A stretch of DNA of 64,000 nt. Origin: an uncultured Gammaproteobacteria bacterium. Lineage in GTDB: Bacteria > Pseudomonadota > Gammaproteobacteria > Pseudomonadales > Pseudohongiellaceae. Both the position numbers and the translations under genes were made by a program. This document shows, piece by piece, positions 1 through 9,059 of this stretch; position 1 is the first letter of the stretch, and each line of letters begins with the position of its first letter. Under the pieces are notes generated by a model. That model was given only the letters and a program-made list of their open reading frames with translations, was not told where the DNA came from and made no database searches. The stretch lies in contig CAJXSF010000002.1 in assembly GCA_913061515.1 (NCBI GenBank), positions 62,001 through 126,000 on the forward strand, in the 5' to 3' direction.

Positions 1-370
1 GCATTCAGCCGACCGGATTGAAGTACTGCGCAAAGACAAAATATCGGTAGCACTAGACGACTTTGGTACGGGGTATAGCAGCCTGTCCTATCTGCAAACA
101 CTGCAATTCGATTATTTGAAGATCGACAAAATATTTGTTGATGCAATCAACACCCAAGCAGCCACCAACCATGTAGTACTACACATCATCGAAATGGCTA
201 AAACGCTGGGTTTGGCTATACAGGCAGAAGGCGTTGAAACAGAGGAACAGGCGCGCTTTCTAGCAGAGCGCAATGTCGAGTACGCCCAAGGCTGGTTATT
301 TGGTAAACCCGTACAAGCTAGTGACTTCTCAGTCGTATTTGTGGGCGCTATTGCGAATTATAAAGAATAA
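1..370 (+). CDS. EAL-domain protein, C-terminal part (cut by window start)
   Basis: This is the 3' end of a gene entering from the left, read in the frame that begins at base 2, about 122 codons. The translation carries '[13 protein letters not shown]' and 'LKIDK', both typical of the catalytic half of EAL cyclic-di-GMP phosphodiesterases, followed by '[10 protein letters not shown]' and 'AQGWLFGKP', which normally close the domain. The ORF track starts only at an internal Met at 116. The two acidic residues of the DDFG motif are present, so the visible part looks catalytically intact, but the EAL signature itself and any N-terminal sensor or GGDEF domain lie outside the window. It probably belongs to a multidomain signalling protein. 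A second c-di-GMP protein is encoded at 39.6 kb. Confidence 0.88.
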   Translation, partial: HSADRIEVLRKDKISVALDDFGTGYSSLSYLQTLQFDYLKIDKIFVDAINTQAATNHVVLHIIEMAKTLGLAIQAEGVETEEQARFLAERNVEYAQGWLFGKPVQASDFSVVFVGAIANYKE

Positions 371-376
371 GCTCAA

Positions 377-396
377 CCGAGCTCTCTCGAACTCGG
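377..396. terminator. Weak hairpin between convergent genes
   Basis: CCGAG and CTCGG are separated by a 10-base loop and lie between the stop codons of the EAL gene and the converging SIMPL-domain gene. The stem is only 5 bp and there is no long T tract on either side, so a bidirectional terminator is possible but weakly supported. Confidence 0.3.
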
Positions 397-405
397 CTCT
401 AAGAT

Positions 406-1125
406 TTATTTGGCGACAGCTTGGATGCGAACAGTCAGCGATACTTCAGATTTTCCCGCCTCAGCAACTGGGTTCGCTTTCTCGGCGACCGAGTCCATCG
501 CCATGGAGCGCGCCATCATCAACGGCTGCGCATAGCCCATCGCTTCATCGATCGAGATAGTGGCGATATCAACATCGCTTTTACCCATGGCTTGCGCGGC
601 GCGCTCGGCGTTGGCTTGTGCTCGCACTATAGCGCTCTCCATCAAACCGTCACGAATCTCATCCGCGCGCTGGGTACTCAAGCTATAGCTAAGATTATTC
701 ATAACAAAGCCTAGTTCCTGAATCTCACCAGCCAACTCCAACACAGTTTGCGCATCGGTGGACTCCAAAGTAATCGATTGTGCACCTCGCCATTGACGAT
801 CGGTCCTGCCTCCTTGCGGTGCGTTATTGAACTGATAGACGGAATAATAACCGGTGGCAACCTCAACGGAAGCTACATCATCAGTGCGCTCCAACGCCTG
901 CGCCATCGCTGCATTAATCTCTCTTTGCAGAATTTGCGCGTCTTTATTCTCGCTTTCGATTCGGAGCACGGCCGTCAATGTATCTTGCTCCACGCTGATC
1001 TTTTCAGTGACGGATAAACTGATCAAGGTTTGCCCTTCTGGTAAAAGCTCGATGTTTTGGGCACTCGCTCCTAGCGACGCTAACCCTAAACAACTTGCCA
1101 TCACTACTTGCGCTATCAGCTTCAT
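406..1125 (-). CDS. SIMPL-domain (DUF541, YggE-like) periplasmic protein
   Basis: The protein has 239 residues and a clear signal peptide: a Lys, a hydrophobic stretch, and an ASAQ cleavage site near residue 23. The mature part matches the SIMPL/DUF541 layout: an early 'ISLSVTEKISVEQDTLTAVLRI' type strand, a central helix-rich part with conserved 'RAQANAERAAQAMG', and a final beta strand 'EVSLTVRIQAVAK'. Family members (YggE, BP26) are periplasmic or outer-membrane-associated oligomers linked to oxidative-stress tolerance, with no defined enzymatic reaction. The length is normal for the family. It faces the EAL gene and is divergent from pxpBC, so it is probably monocistronic. Family placement is confident; the role in this organism is unknown. 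Confidence 0.82.
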   Translation of the reverse strand: MKLIAQVVMASCLGLASLGASAQNIELLPEGQTLISLSVTEKISVEQDTLTAVLRIESENKDAQILQREINAAMAQALERTDDVASVEVATGYYSVYQFNNAPQGGRTDRQWRGAQSITLESTDAQTVLELAGEIQELGFVMNNLSYSLSTQRADEIRDGLMESAIVRAQANAERAAQAMGKSDVDIATISIDEAMGYAQPLMMARSMAMDSVAEKANPVAEAGKSEVSLTVRIQAVAK

Positions 1126-1266
1126 TTACTGCTCCTTTGTTTCAGTTTATCGGTAACTTCTTTGACGCGACCATTATAGAGATAGTTTGCATTAACCAAG
1201 CCTGAATAGAACCCACCTCCATTGCTGCATTGCCAATCCACGCTATAGTGCTATAGATTAGCCAGT

Positions 1267-1962
1267 ATGAGTATACCTCCCTCAGATCGACCAAAGGATA
1301 TTCGGGTTTCGCTAGTTGGCGAAGATGCCTTGCTATTTGCCTTCACAGCCACTACTGCTGCAGATGTGCCAATCGATGTTCAACAGCGCGTATGGCAACT
1401 CTATGGGTGGTTAGACCTGCAGCGTGAGCCACTAGGTCTGATAGAGATTGTGCCGGGTATGGGTAACATCCTGATACGGGCAAGCCAGAAAACTCTTCTC
1501 AACACCCTTCAAGACCTCGTTCTAACTCACTGGCCGCAATTAAAAGACATAGATGTCCAAGGTCGCACGATTGAGATTCCCGTGAGCTATGGCGGCGCAG
1601 ACGGGCCTGACATCGACTACGTTGCCGAGCATTGCGGAATAAGCATTGTGGAGCTAATCGAAACCCATTGCAGTCGCACCTATCGCGTCTACTGTCTTGG
1701 CTTTCAGCCGGGGTTTGCGTATCTGGGCGACTTAGATCCACGTTTAATCTTGCCACGCGCAAAGACGCCGCGTCTTGCTATAGCCCCTGGGTCGGTCGCC
1801 ATCGCTGGCAGCCAGACAGCCATCTACCCCAGTGAATCGCCCGGGGGTTGGCATATCATAGGCCACACCGAAGTGCCTTTATTTACGCCCACTAAATCCC
1901 CCATCACTTTGCTGCAGATCGGCGACTCGGTTCGTTTTGTGCCGGTTGGGGAACCACGATGA
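1267..1962 (+). CDS. pxpB: 5-oxoprolinase subunit B (KipI family)
   Basis: The protein has 231 residues and should form, with PxpA and PxpC, the ATP-dependent 5-oxoprolinase that opens pyroglutamate to glutamate. The hallmark stretch 'GFQPGFAYLGDLD' and the following 'LPRAKTPRLAIAPGSVAIAG' and 'YPSESPGGWHIIG' blocks are all present, as in KipI/PxpB proteins. The fold is the N-terminal half of the cyclophilin-like allophanate hydrolase unit. Its stop overlaps the pxpC start by four bases (ATGA), implying translational coupling. No good Shine-Dalgarno precedes the ATG at 1267, so the exact start is less certain than the identity. pxpA is nearby, but a reversed gene separates it from this pair. 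Confidence 0.93.
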   Translation: MSIPPSDRPKDIRVSLVGEDALLFAFTATTAADVPIDVQQRVWQLYGWLDLQREPLGLIEIVPGMGNILIRASQKTLLNTLQDLVLTHWPQLKDIDVQGRTIEIPVSYGGADGPDIDYVAEHCGISIVELIETHCSRTYRVYCLGFQPGFAYLGDLDPRLILPRAKTPRLAIAPGSVAIAGSQTAIYPSESPGGWHIIGHTEVPLFTPTKSPITLLQIGDSVRFVPVGEPR

Positions 1963-2924
1963 TAGAAGTACTTCGATCGGGCCCATTAACAACAGTGCAG
2001 GATCTCGGCCGCTTCGGTCTGCGCCACTTAGGAATCAGCCAAGCCGGGGTGCTCGACCCAATCGCCTTTAGACAAGGCAATCTTATGCTTGGCAATCCCG
2101 AAAACGCGGCCGTATTGGAGGTAAGCGTTGGGCCCCTATTTTTGCGCTTCACCGCTCCATGCCGCATAGTCCTGACGGGGGTAGACTTTGCGGGCTCCAT
2201 ATCCAATCCCAATGCACCCACAACGCAGCAAGTTCTACCAGGTCACCCTACTGCTATTGCCACAGGAAGCACATTGTCATTACTGCGCCCCGCGATAGCC
2301 GGTGCGAAAGGCTACCTTGCCGTTTCCGGAGGCATCGATGTTCCACTGTTATTAGGATCGCGCAGCACCGATTTAAACAACCGCTTTGGTGGGTTGAATG
2401 GTCGCGCGCTACAGGCCGGCGATTATCTCCCACTCTCTCGCCAAGCCCCTCCACAGCCAGGGCTGAATACCTTAGTTCGCTCCTTCGCCCCTAGCCATGT
2501 TCTGCGCGCATTACCGGGCCCAGATTACGATCTGTTCGACGATGACGCCCACCAGCAATTTTGGATGCAACCTTGGGGGATTAGCCATCAAAGCAATCGC
2601 ATGGGTATGCGCCTGAAGGGCAGGCGATTAGATCTTCTACAACCAGTGAATTTGCTCTCCGCGGGCGTGCTACCTGGAGATGTACAAGTGCCTAATGACG
2701 GGCTGCCAATCATCCTCGCCAATGACGCACAAACCATTGGTGGCTACCCTAGGATTGCGAGCGTCATCCAAGCCGACCTCTGGCAACTGGCACATATGTC
2801 ACCTAACACCTCTGTCTATTTTCAGCCCGTTAGCCACGCCATTGCGGTCGCGGCTAAGCTGCATCAAAGCCAATATTTCGAACGCCTAAGCGAGCAACTG
2901 CAGCAAGCGCGGCAAGCCGATTAG
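1959..2924 (+). CDS. pxpC: 5-oxoprolinase subunit C (KipA family)
   Basis: The protein has 321 residues and starts with the family signature 'GPLTTVQDLGRFGLRHLG' followed by 'GVLDPIAFRQGNLMLGN'. It also has the C-terminal 'QTIGGYPRIASVIQADLW' block seen in KipA/PxpC and in the biotin-dependent carboxylase allophanate hydrolase subunit 2 family. It works as the partner of PxpB in cytosolic ATP-dependent hydrolysis of 5-oxoproline. It is coupled to pxpB through an ATGA overlap. Its 3' end overlaps the end of the converging 754-residue gene by four bases, leaving no room for a terminator between them. The length is normal. Confidence 0.93.
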   Translation: MIEVLRSGPLTTVQDLGRFGLRHLGISQAGVLDPIAFRQGNLMLGNPENAAVLEVSVGPLFLRFTAPCRIVLTGVDFAGSISNPNAPTTQQVLPGHPTAIATGSTLSLLRPAIAGAKGYLAVSGGIDVPLLLGSRSTDLNNRFGGLNGRALQAGDYLPLSRQAPPQPGLNTLVRSFAPSHVLRALPGPDYDLFDDDAHQQFWMQPWGISHQSNRMGMRLKGRRLDLLQPVNLLSAGVLPGDVQVPNDGLPIILANDAQTIGGYPRIASVIQADLWQLAHMSPNTSVYFQPVSHAIAVAAKLHQSQYFERLSEQLQQARQAD

Positions 2925-5185
2925 CGTTGTGTGAAAGTCAAAAGTACTGTGTATTCACTCTCTCGGGTATTGCCGGTAACATTTGCGGTTCGGCTCGCCA
3001 CGGCGCTCAACACCAATGTCGAAGTAGACTCCGCAACCACTGAAACTGAAATAGAGTCGATAACCGGCAAAATATCAGACAGCGCACTACGAACAACGGC
3101 TTGCATCGCGCTCGTATCAGTACTATCTGGCCTTTCAACTGCATACTTTTTTATATCGACAGTGGGCCGCACAAGCGTGGAAGAATTAAAGATAATCTCA
3201 CCATTGCCCGTTACTCGTAGATCATAAATAGGGATAACCGGCTCTGGCGTCACCGGCGTGTTCTCCGCGACTATGAGCGTTGTAAGTTCTGCAACCTCAC
3301 CTACCCGCACATAGGCAGTCCCATAGGGGCCGCCTCGCACCGATACTGCTTGACCTTCCACTAATAAACCCATGCCCGTGGCCGGATAAAAACGGCTGAG
3401 AGTATTGCTGCCTAGTTGATTCGTGGATAAGACATTCTTAGGAAAAAATTGCGGAAAGTATTGTTCTGCTAGATCAAATAGGGCCGATGAATCCGCGACA
3501 TTGAGCACTTGATTGCTCGCGCCACAAGCCGTCTCTAAACTCGTTTGTGTCCCAGCGACAGTCGCATAGGACACGTCGGCAAAAGAGGACACTGATAGAC
3601 TAATAGTTCCTGCGGTCACGGCGCTCGTGTCCATCGTCAACTTTAACCCGAGGTCAGAACTTCCCCAAGTGGCCGTATTTGGTGAAGATTTTAGCGTTGT
3701 TGCAGAACCTAGTGAAAGCCCATCGAAACATAAGGCGCCAGCTGCATCCAAAACTACCGAGGCAGTAGCACCATTGCTAAAAGGCGACACATTCGTGGCA
3801 CCGGCAAAGGTGACTGAATAAGTTCCAGCACTCGAACTTGGTATATTCGGCGCTACCGGCACATTGGAGATTTGCGCAGTTAACGCAGCGATAGTCCCTA
3901 TTGCGACTGGGTTTTCGTTATTACCAAACTGGCCTCCGTTGACATAAACAACGCTGTCTTTGATACCTACAAATAATTGCGTATTAAAATAGTAACGATA
4001 AGTGAAGCCGTCTTGGGTTTGATTGAAAGTCTGTGGCCCACTAGGAAAGAGCTTAGGATACTCCGTCTCGATTAACGTGAAGAAAGCGTTATTGGTGCTC
4101 AACTGCGCATCAGCGCCCTGGGCACCACTACACTCTTTCGACAACGATGTTTGATCCCCCGTCAGCAACCCAAAAGGGTTACCCCCTGAGGATTGAAAGG
4201 CAAGCTCCCCCACGCCAAAATTGTCTGAATCAGCGGCGCGACTAAGATCAAGCACATAGCGAATATTAGACAAGGAGTCTGTCCATATGGCATTGGCTCC
4301 TGAGATGCTTGGGTAGGCTAACACTTTTTCTTCTACACACAACAAACCACCATCGCCTATAACCAAGTTCAACTGTGTGCCGTCAGCAATCGGCGATACA
4401 GCCAATGCTTCAGTCATTTCTAAGAGATAGGTGCCCGCAAAGAAAGACCATCGAGAATCGCTGGAGGGCACGCGTAAATTGCTTGGTGTACTCAATAGGT
4501 CATCGACGTAGCCGACAATCACATATTCAGAACCAAAATCACCTCCGCGCGCCAAGACAGTATTCCCTCTTACTGCCAAATACACGCCTGAGGATGGATA
4601 GTAGCGATAAAGATCAAAACCATCGCCTATTTGATTCACGCTCAAGGCGCTCTTAGGAAAATAACTCGGTGCAGTTTTCTCTGCTTCATTGATAACGACC
4701 AAAGCATCTCGGGTATCGAATGTAGAAGACCGGCAAGAACCCGTATCTAAGGCTACTCGCGTTCCCGTTAGGCGAGCATAGTCAGTCCCAGCAAGCGACT
4801 GCACTTCGATACCTGCAAAACTAGTTTGAGCAATGTCTATAGTGAAGCGCATTGCTAAGTCGGCGATGTCCCAACTTACTTTGCTAAAGAGTCCATACTG
4901 CAATTGCGGTTGACTCGATAGCACTTCGATATTGCCAGAACTAGGGTTCTTCAAACATATCTCCCCAATCGGGCTGAGATAAAAATGCAGGTCATCTGAG
5001 GTATCTTGTGTGTCAGTGTTCTGAAGTGGCGAAGAAGGTGTAGAATCAGTCACCTCCAAGGTGTAATACCCCTGCAATGCCTCTGGAATGCTAACAGTGG
5101 CAAGAGTCTGCGCTACCGTAGGCCCAGCCAATACACCCAATGCAGCGGCAGTCGCACTCACTAGCAATCTCGAAAAGACGTTCAC
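2921..5185 (-). CDS. Exported protein with three internal repeats, function unknown
   Basis: The protein has 754 residues with a signal peptide (MNVFSRLLV..., cleavage after TVAQ near residue 26). I do not recognise the family. Three units of about 190-200 residues can be seen, at roughly 35-235, 250-440 and 455-645. Each starts with a 'GYYTLEV/GTYLLEM/GTYSVTF' strand and an 'ICL/LLCV/ALCF' segment. Each ends with a motif like 'YFPKS..S.NQ.G.....RYY...G.YLAV..N.V.ARGG.FG' and then a 'VG.V..L' strand. A separate C-terminal domain (about 660-754) follows a Pro/Val linker. Each unit has a Cys at the equivalent position and a second Cys before the FPK motif, so disulphides are possible. The gene sits reversed inside the pxp cluster. 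A surface or binding protein is likely, but no function can be assigned. Confidence 0.75.
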   Translation of the reverse strand: MNVFSRLLVSATAAALGVLAGPTVAQTLATVSIPEALQGYYTLEVTDSTPSSPLQNTDTQDTSDDLHFYLSPIGEICLKNPSSGNIEVLSSQPQLQYGLFSKVSWDIADLAMRFTIDIAQTSFAGIEVQSLAGTDYARLTGTRVALDTGSCRSSTFDTRDALVVINEAEKTAPSYFPKSALSVNQIGDGFDLYRYYPSSGVYLAVRGNTVLARGGDFGSEYVIVGYVDDLLSTPSNLRVPSSDSRWSFFAGTYLLEMTEALAVSPIADGTQLNLVIGDGGLLCVEEKVLAYPSISGANAIWTDSLSNIRYVLDLSRAADSDNFGVGELAFQSSGGNPFGLLTGDQTSLSKECSGAQGADAQLSTNNAFFTLIETEYPKLFPSGPQTFNQTQDGFTYRYYFNTQLFVGIKDSVVYVNGGQFGNNENPVAIGTIAALTAQISNVPVAPNIPSSSAGTYSVTFAGATNVSPFSNGATASVVLDAAGALCFDGLSLGSATTLKSSPNTATWGSSDLGLKLTMDTSAVTAGTISLSVSSFADVSYATVAGTQTSLETACGASNQVLNVADSSALFDLAEQYFPQFFPKNVLSTNQLGSNTLSRFYPATGMGLLVEGQAVSVRGGPYGTAYVRVGEVAELTTLIVAENTPVTPEPVIPIYDLRVTGNGEIIFNSSTLVRPTVDIKKYAVERPDSTDTSAMQAVVRSALSDILPVIDSISVSVVAESTSTLVLSAVASRTANVTGNTRESEYTVLLTFTQR

Positions 5186-5363
5186 AGGTTCATTTCCTCA
5201 CAACAATGGCGTGGTAAAGCGGATTTGGCGCTATTAGACAATGTATCCCCTGCGCTGGCTAGCCCCCATCCCTTTGTTATTGGTGAATAAAGTCCCAAAT
5301 TTACCCATACGATCACGTACAATTGCAGTTGCTATGTCTTAACGATTGTCTTTGGAGAGCCCT

Positions 5364-6113
5364 ATGCAAATTGATTTAAATGCAGACCTTGGCGAAGGAG
5401 GTGCATTTGATCGCGAATTATTAGCCTTGGTAAGTTCCGCCAATATCAGTTGCGGGGCACATGCTGGTGATCACTCCACTATAGCGCTAGCGATTAGCAT
5501 TGCGCGCGAACAAGGCGTACGAATCGGCGCCCACCCTTCTTACCCTGACCGAGAAAATTTTGGTCGCTTAGCAATGCAACTGCCAATTGCTAGCCTTCGC
5601 CAACACATATTGGCGCAATTGCGCTATGTGCGGGACCTCGCTAGCGAACACGAGATAACACTAAGTCATATAAAACCCCATGGCGCACTTTATAATCAAT
5701 TAGGGCAAGACGAACAACTTGCTCAAGCCTTTATTCAGATAGTGCAAGAATTTGACCCTACCCTTCCTATCGTAGGTTTGGCCGGCGGGGTGCTATTGAA
5801 GTTAGCGCAAGAAAAAGGCCTTCAAACAATCAGTGAAGTGTTTGCCGACCGGCGCTATCAAAGCAATGGGGAATTACTACCGCGAAGTGCAGCCAAGGCC
5901 GTCATAGAAGATACCGATGAGGCTGTGGCACAATCACTAGAGGTCATCAAAACCGGGGCAATTCGAAGCATAGAGGGGCATCGTATAGCGGTACGTGCAG
6001 ACACATTGTGCATACACGGCGACTCCAAGATTGCATTAACGTTTGCACAAACACTACGAAAACGCTTAGAGCAAGAAGGAGTCATGATCAGGGCTTTGTC
6101 TACAGCGCGCTAG
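5364..6113 (+). CDS. pxpA: 5-oxoprolinase subunit A (LamB/YcsF family)
   Basis: The protein starts 'MQIDLNADLGEG', the classic N-terminus of the YcsF/PxpA family, and continues with 'ISCGAHAGD', 'RIGAHPSYPDRENFGR' and 'HIKPHGALYN'. It supplies the third subunit of cytosolic 5-oxoprolinase. The ORF track uses TTG at 5346. I prefer ATG at 5364 because GGAGAG at 5354-5359 sits just upstream and homologues begin at MQIDLN. That gives 249 residues, the usual length. It is separated from pxpBC by an opposite-strand gene, so it needs its own promoter. Its end overlaps the end of nuoN on the other strand by 14 bases. Confidence 0.93.
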   Translation: MQIDLNADLGEGGAFDRELLALVSSANISCGAHAGDHSTIALAISIAREQGVRIGAHPSYPDRENFGRLAMQLPIASLRQHILAQLRYVRDLASEHEITLSHIKPHGALYNQLGQDEQLAQAFIQIVQEFDPTLPIVGLAGGVLLKLAQEKGLQTISEVFADRRYQSNGELLPRSAAKAVIEDTDEAVAQSLEVIKTGAIRSIEGHRIAVRADTLCIHGDSKIALTFAQTLRKRLEQEGVMIRALSTAR

Positions 6114-7566
6114 CCATCTGCGCAAGCCATTGCATCAAGACACCAGGCACAATTCCAAGCAACAATAACAGTGCAAGTAGTAGGAACAGTAGGCAATGTG
6201 GCAGCAATTCTTTCAACCCTGCCACTGGCAACAATAAGTCCTCATCCAATGGCGTGAGCATGCCATAAACGATCCGTAAATAGTAAAACAGCCCCACCCC
6301 ACTACCAACAACCATCGTAAATAATAGGGCCCATTGAGCGCCTTGCACGCCTGCTGCAAAAATATAAAACTTGCCAAGAAATCCAATGGTTAAAGGAATT
6401 CCCGCTAGCGAAAACAACATCGCCGTCATTACGAGGGCTAACCATGGATTGCGCCAAAAAAGTCCTTGATAATGCCCGATATGATCGCGTTCTTGTTCAC
6501 TATCAGACACAAGCATCATGACTCCAAAGGCCCCAAGAGACATAAGCGCATAGGCCAATAGGTAAAAACTTACCGCCTCTACACCAAGGGAATCTGCAGA
6601 TCGATCGACTGTCATAAGCGCAATAACAAGGTATCCCATATGCGCAATTGAAGAGTAAGACAGCAGGCGCTTTAAGTTGCTCTGCAAAAGGGCTAACAGA
6701 TTGCCAAATAACATTGACGCCCCCGCTATCAAAGCAAGAACAAAGACAATCGCCTCATTAACCAACAGTGCACTATCGCTTATAAAGCGCATTAACAACG
6801 CTGCCATTGCGATTTTACCAACGGTGGCGAGAAATGCTGTGGCCGGAAGCGGGGCTCCTTCGTAAACATCTGGCGTCCACAAATGAAAGGGCACCAAAGA
6901 AAGTTTGAATGCGAAACCAGTGACAATCATCAAACAACACAGCACGAAATATACCGGCGGCACCGGCCCGATGCCATAGGTCAATGCTTGACCAAGGTCA
7001 GTAAATTGCAAGGTTCCAGTTTGCGCATAGAGTAAGGCGATTCCAAATAAGACAAACCCCGACGACAGCGCAGATAGTACAAGGTACTTAATGCTAGCCT
7101 CCATCGGGTATTGTGCCGCAGCACTTCGGTGTAACGGATATGCGACCATCCCGTACAAACAAACGCTGAGGGTTTCCATCCCTAAGAAGGTTGTAATGAA
7201 ATGGCTATTACTTACCATTACTAAGGCGCCTAAGACCGCGACAGAAAGTAAAATATAAAACTCGTCTTGATGGTCCTCCAAATTGACAAAATACGGATAG
7301 CTAAAACAAGCAATCATGATTGCGCTTAACAAGATCACAGCAGAAAAAAATACGGAAAAGCCATCAATTTTCATTAACGGCGTAAGCTCCTGCGTAGAGC
7401 TTGGCAATACGAAATAAAGGCTGACAAGCGCAAGACTAAGACCCAAAACGGTCACGATACAACTAACGCCATGCCTGCGTTTAATAGCAACCATTAACAT
7501 CGTTACCACAGCAGTGGCTGTGACTAAAATCAGCGGCAGAAGCATGAATAACATCGCACTGGTCAT
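6100..7566 (-). CDS. nuoN: NADH-quinone oxidoreductase subunit N
   Basis: A 488-residue polytopic membrane protein and one of three antiporter-like subunits of complex I, carrying a proton half-channel. The conserved TM5 acidic residue is in 'FLGMETLSVCLYG', and the TM7-8 block reads 'AFKLSLVPFHLWTPDVYEGAP'. About 14 hydrophobic segments are visible. It is the last gene of the nuo operon and its ATG abuts the nuoM stop at 7566. The stop codon lies inside the 3' end of the converging pxpA, with no hairpin terminator between them. Confidence 0.96.
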   Translation of the reverse strand: MTSAMLFMLLPLILVTATAVVTMLMVAIKRRHGVSCIVTVLGLSLALVSLYFVLPSSTQELTPLMKIDGFSVFFSAVILLSAIMIACFSYPYFVNLEDHQDEFYILLSVAVLGALVMVSNSHFITTFLGMETLSVCLYGMVAYPLHRSAAAQYPMEASIKYLVLSALSSGFVLFGIALLYAQTGTLQFTDLGQALTYGIGPVPPVYFVLCCLMIVTGFAFKLSLVPFHLWTPDVYEGAPLPATAFLATVGKIAMAALLMRFISDSALLVNEAIVFVLALIAGASMLFGNLLALLQSNLKRLLSYSSIAHMGYLVIALMTVDRSADSLGVEAVSFYLLAYALMSLGAFGVMMLVSDSEQERDHIGHYQGLFWRNPWLALVMTAMLFSLAGIPLTIGFLGKFYIFAAGVQGAQWALLFTMVVGSGVGLFYYLRIVYGMLTPLDEDLLLPVAGLKELLPHCLLFLLLALLLLLGIVPGVLMQWLAQMASAL

Positions 7567-9059
7567 TACTCGCCTCCTCCACCTAGAGATTGTAGATAGA
7601 GCAAACTCACCTCAGACACATCTAGGAAACTCTGTGGGTACATTCCCATCCACACAAGTCCAGCAGCCATCAAGGCATAACACAGCAACTCGATGAGGGT
7701 AAGATCGCCGGCGCTGGCGTATTGACTAGGCACTCGCAACTGGCCGTGGAACATTTTCTGTATCACCCAAAGGGAATACACTGCCGCTAGCACAAGACCT
7801 AGTGCCGCAAAAATTGTCGCAACTCGGTTGCTTTGGAAAGCACCTAATAAAGAAAGAAACTCACCAATAAAATTACCTAAGCCGGGCATGCCTACTGCAG
7901 CGACTGTGAAAAACAATGCCATCGCAGAGAGCATAGGCAGTTTGACCCAGAGCCCATTAAGCAACTCCATGTCACGTGTGTGGAACCTTGCCTGCAGCCC
8001 GCCGGCCAACATAAACAATGCCGCTGAGCTTAGACCATGGGCGAGCATCGTCATTACCGCACCCTGCAAGCCATACAAATTCCATGCATAGATTCCAAGC
8101 AGCACGAACCCCATATGACTAACACTGGTATAAGCGATCAAGCGTTTGATATCTTGTTGAGCGAAAGCCACTTTTGCGCAATACAGAATACCGATCGCGG
8201 CAATTGTCATCGCAATGGAAGAAAAGTCAGCCGAAGCCTCGGGAAATAGAGGCAGTGTAAAGCGAATCAAACCATAAGCGCCAGTCTTCAGTAACACCCC
8301 CGCTAACAAAACACTGCCCGCGGTAGGCGCTTGGCTATGGGCATCTGGCAACCATGAGTGCAGGCCAAATATCGGTAGCTTAGTGGCAAAGCCCACAAAA
8401 AACCCAAGCATGATCCATGTTTGCAAAGCGCCCGGTATCACGACATTTTGCAGATCGAAATAGTCAAAACTGAAACGCGAAAATTGCACAAAATGAAGAT
8501 AGCTCATGGTTAGAATCGCCAGTAGCAATAGCAAACCCGACACTTGTGTATAAAGGAAAAATTTCATTGCGGCATAGGCGCGGTTTTCATGCCCCCAAAT
8601 CGCGATAATCAGGTACATGGGAATCAACATGACTTCCCAGAAAAAGAAGAATAAAAACAGATCAAGTGCTGTGAAAACTCCAACCACCCCGGCAATTGTC
8701 CACAGCAAATTGAAGTAGAAAAACCCTACCCGTTCTTGGATTTCATTCCATGCGGCCCCTAAGGCAATAAGGCCAAGAAAAAGTGTTAATAGAAGCAATA
8801 GCAATGACAGGCCATCGACCCCCACTAAAAGGGAAATGCCGAATCGCGGAATCCAGGCCCAACTTTCAAGAACCCACCACTGCCCTCCTGCTAACATCAC
8901 ACCGGGGCTGGAACTAAAACAGAATATGAGCAACACAGCAGCGCTCGCTAGCAAGCTAAGTAACGCAACAGCACGTGGCATTCGCGCGTCCAAGGCTTCG
9001 CTTGCCCAAGCGATTGCACCGCCAAAGAAAAGAATCGCAACCAGCGCAAGGACGATCAT
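7566..9059 (-). CDS. nuoM: NADH-quinone oxidoreductase subunit M
   Basis: A 497-residue polytopic protein of the complex I membrane arm. The TM5 glutamate lies in 'FFFFWEVMLIPMYLI' and the TM7 lysine in 'FATKLPIFGLHSWLPDAH', both needed for proton translocation in this family. It follows nuoL with a four-base overlap (9056-9059) and touches nuoN at 7566, as expected for strongly coupled translation. Length and order match the standard gammaproteobacterial operon. Confidence 0.97.
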   Translation of the reverse strand: MIVLALVAILFFGGAIAWASEALDARMPRAVALLSLLASAAVLLIFCFSSSPGVMLAGGQWWVLESWAWIPRFGISLLVGVDGLSLLLLLLTLFLGLIALGAAWNEIQERVGFFYFNLLWTIAGVVGVFTALDLFLFFFFWEVMLIPMYLIIAIWGHENRAYAAMKFFLYTQVSGLLLLLAILTMSYLHFVQFSRFSFDYFDLQNVVIPGALQTWIMLGFFVGFATKLPIFGLHSWLPDAHSQAPTAGSVLLAGVLLKTGAYGLIRFTLPLFPEASADFSSIAMTIAAIGILYCAKVAFAQQDIKRLIAYTSVSHMGFVLLGIYAWNLYGLQGAVMTMLAHGLSSAALFMLAGGLQARFHTRDMELLNGLWVKLPMLSAMALFFTVAAVGMPGLGNFIGEFLSLLGAFQSNRVATIFAALGLVLAAVYSLWVIQKMFHGQLRVPSQYASAGDLTLIELLCYALMAAGLVWMGMYPQSFLDVSEVSLLYLQSLGGGGE

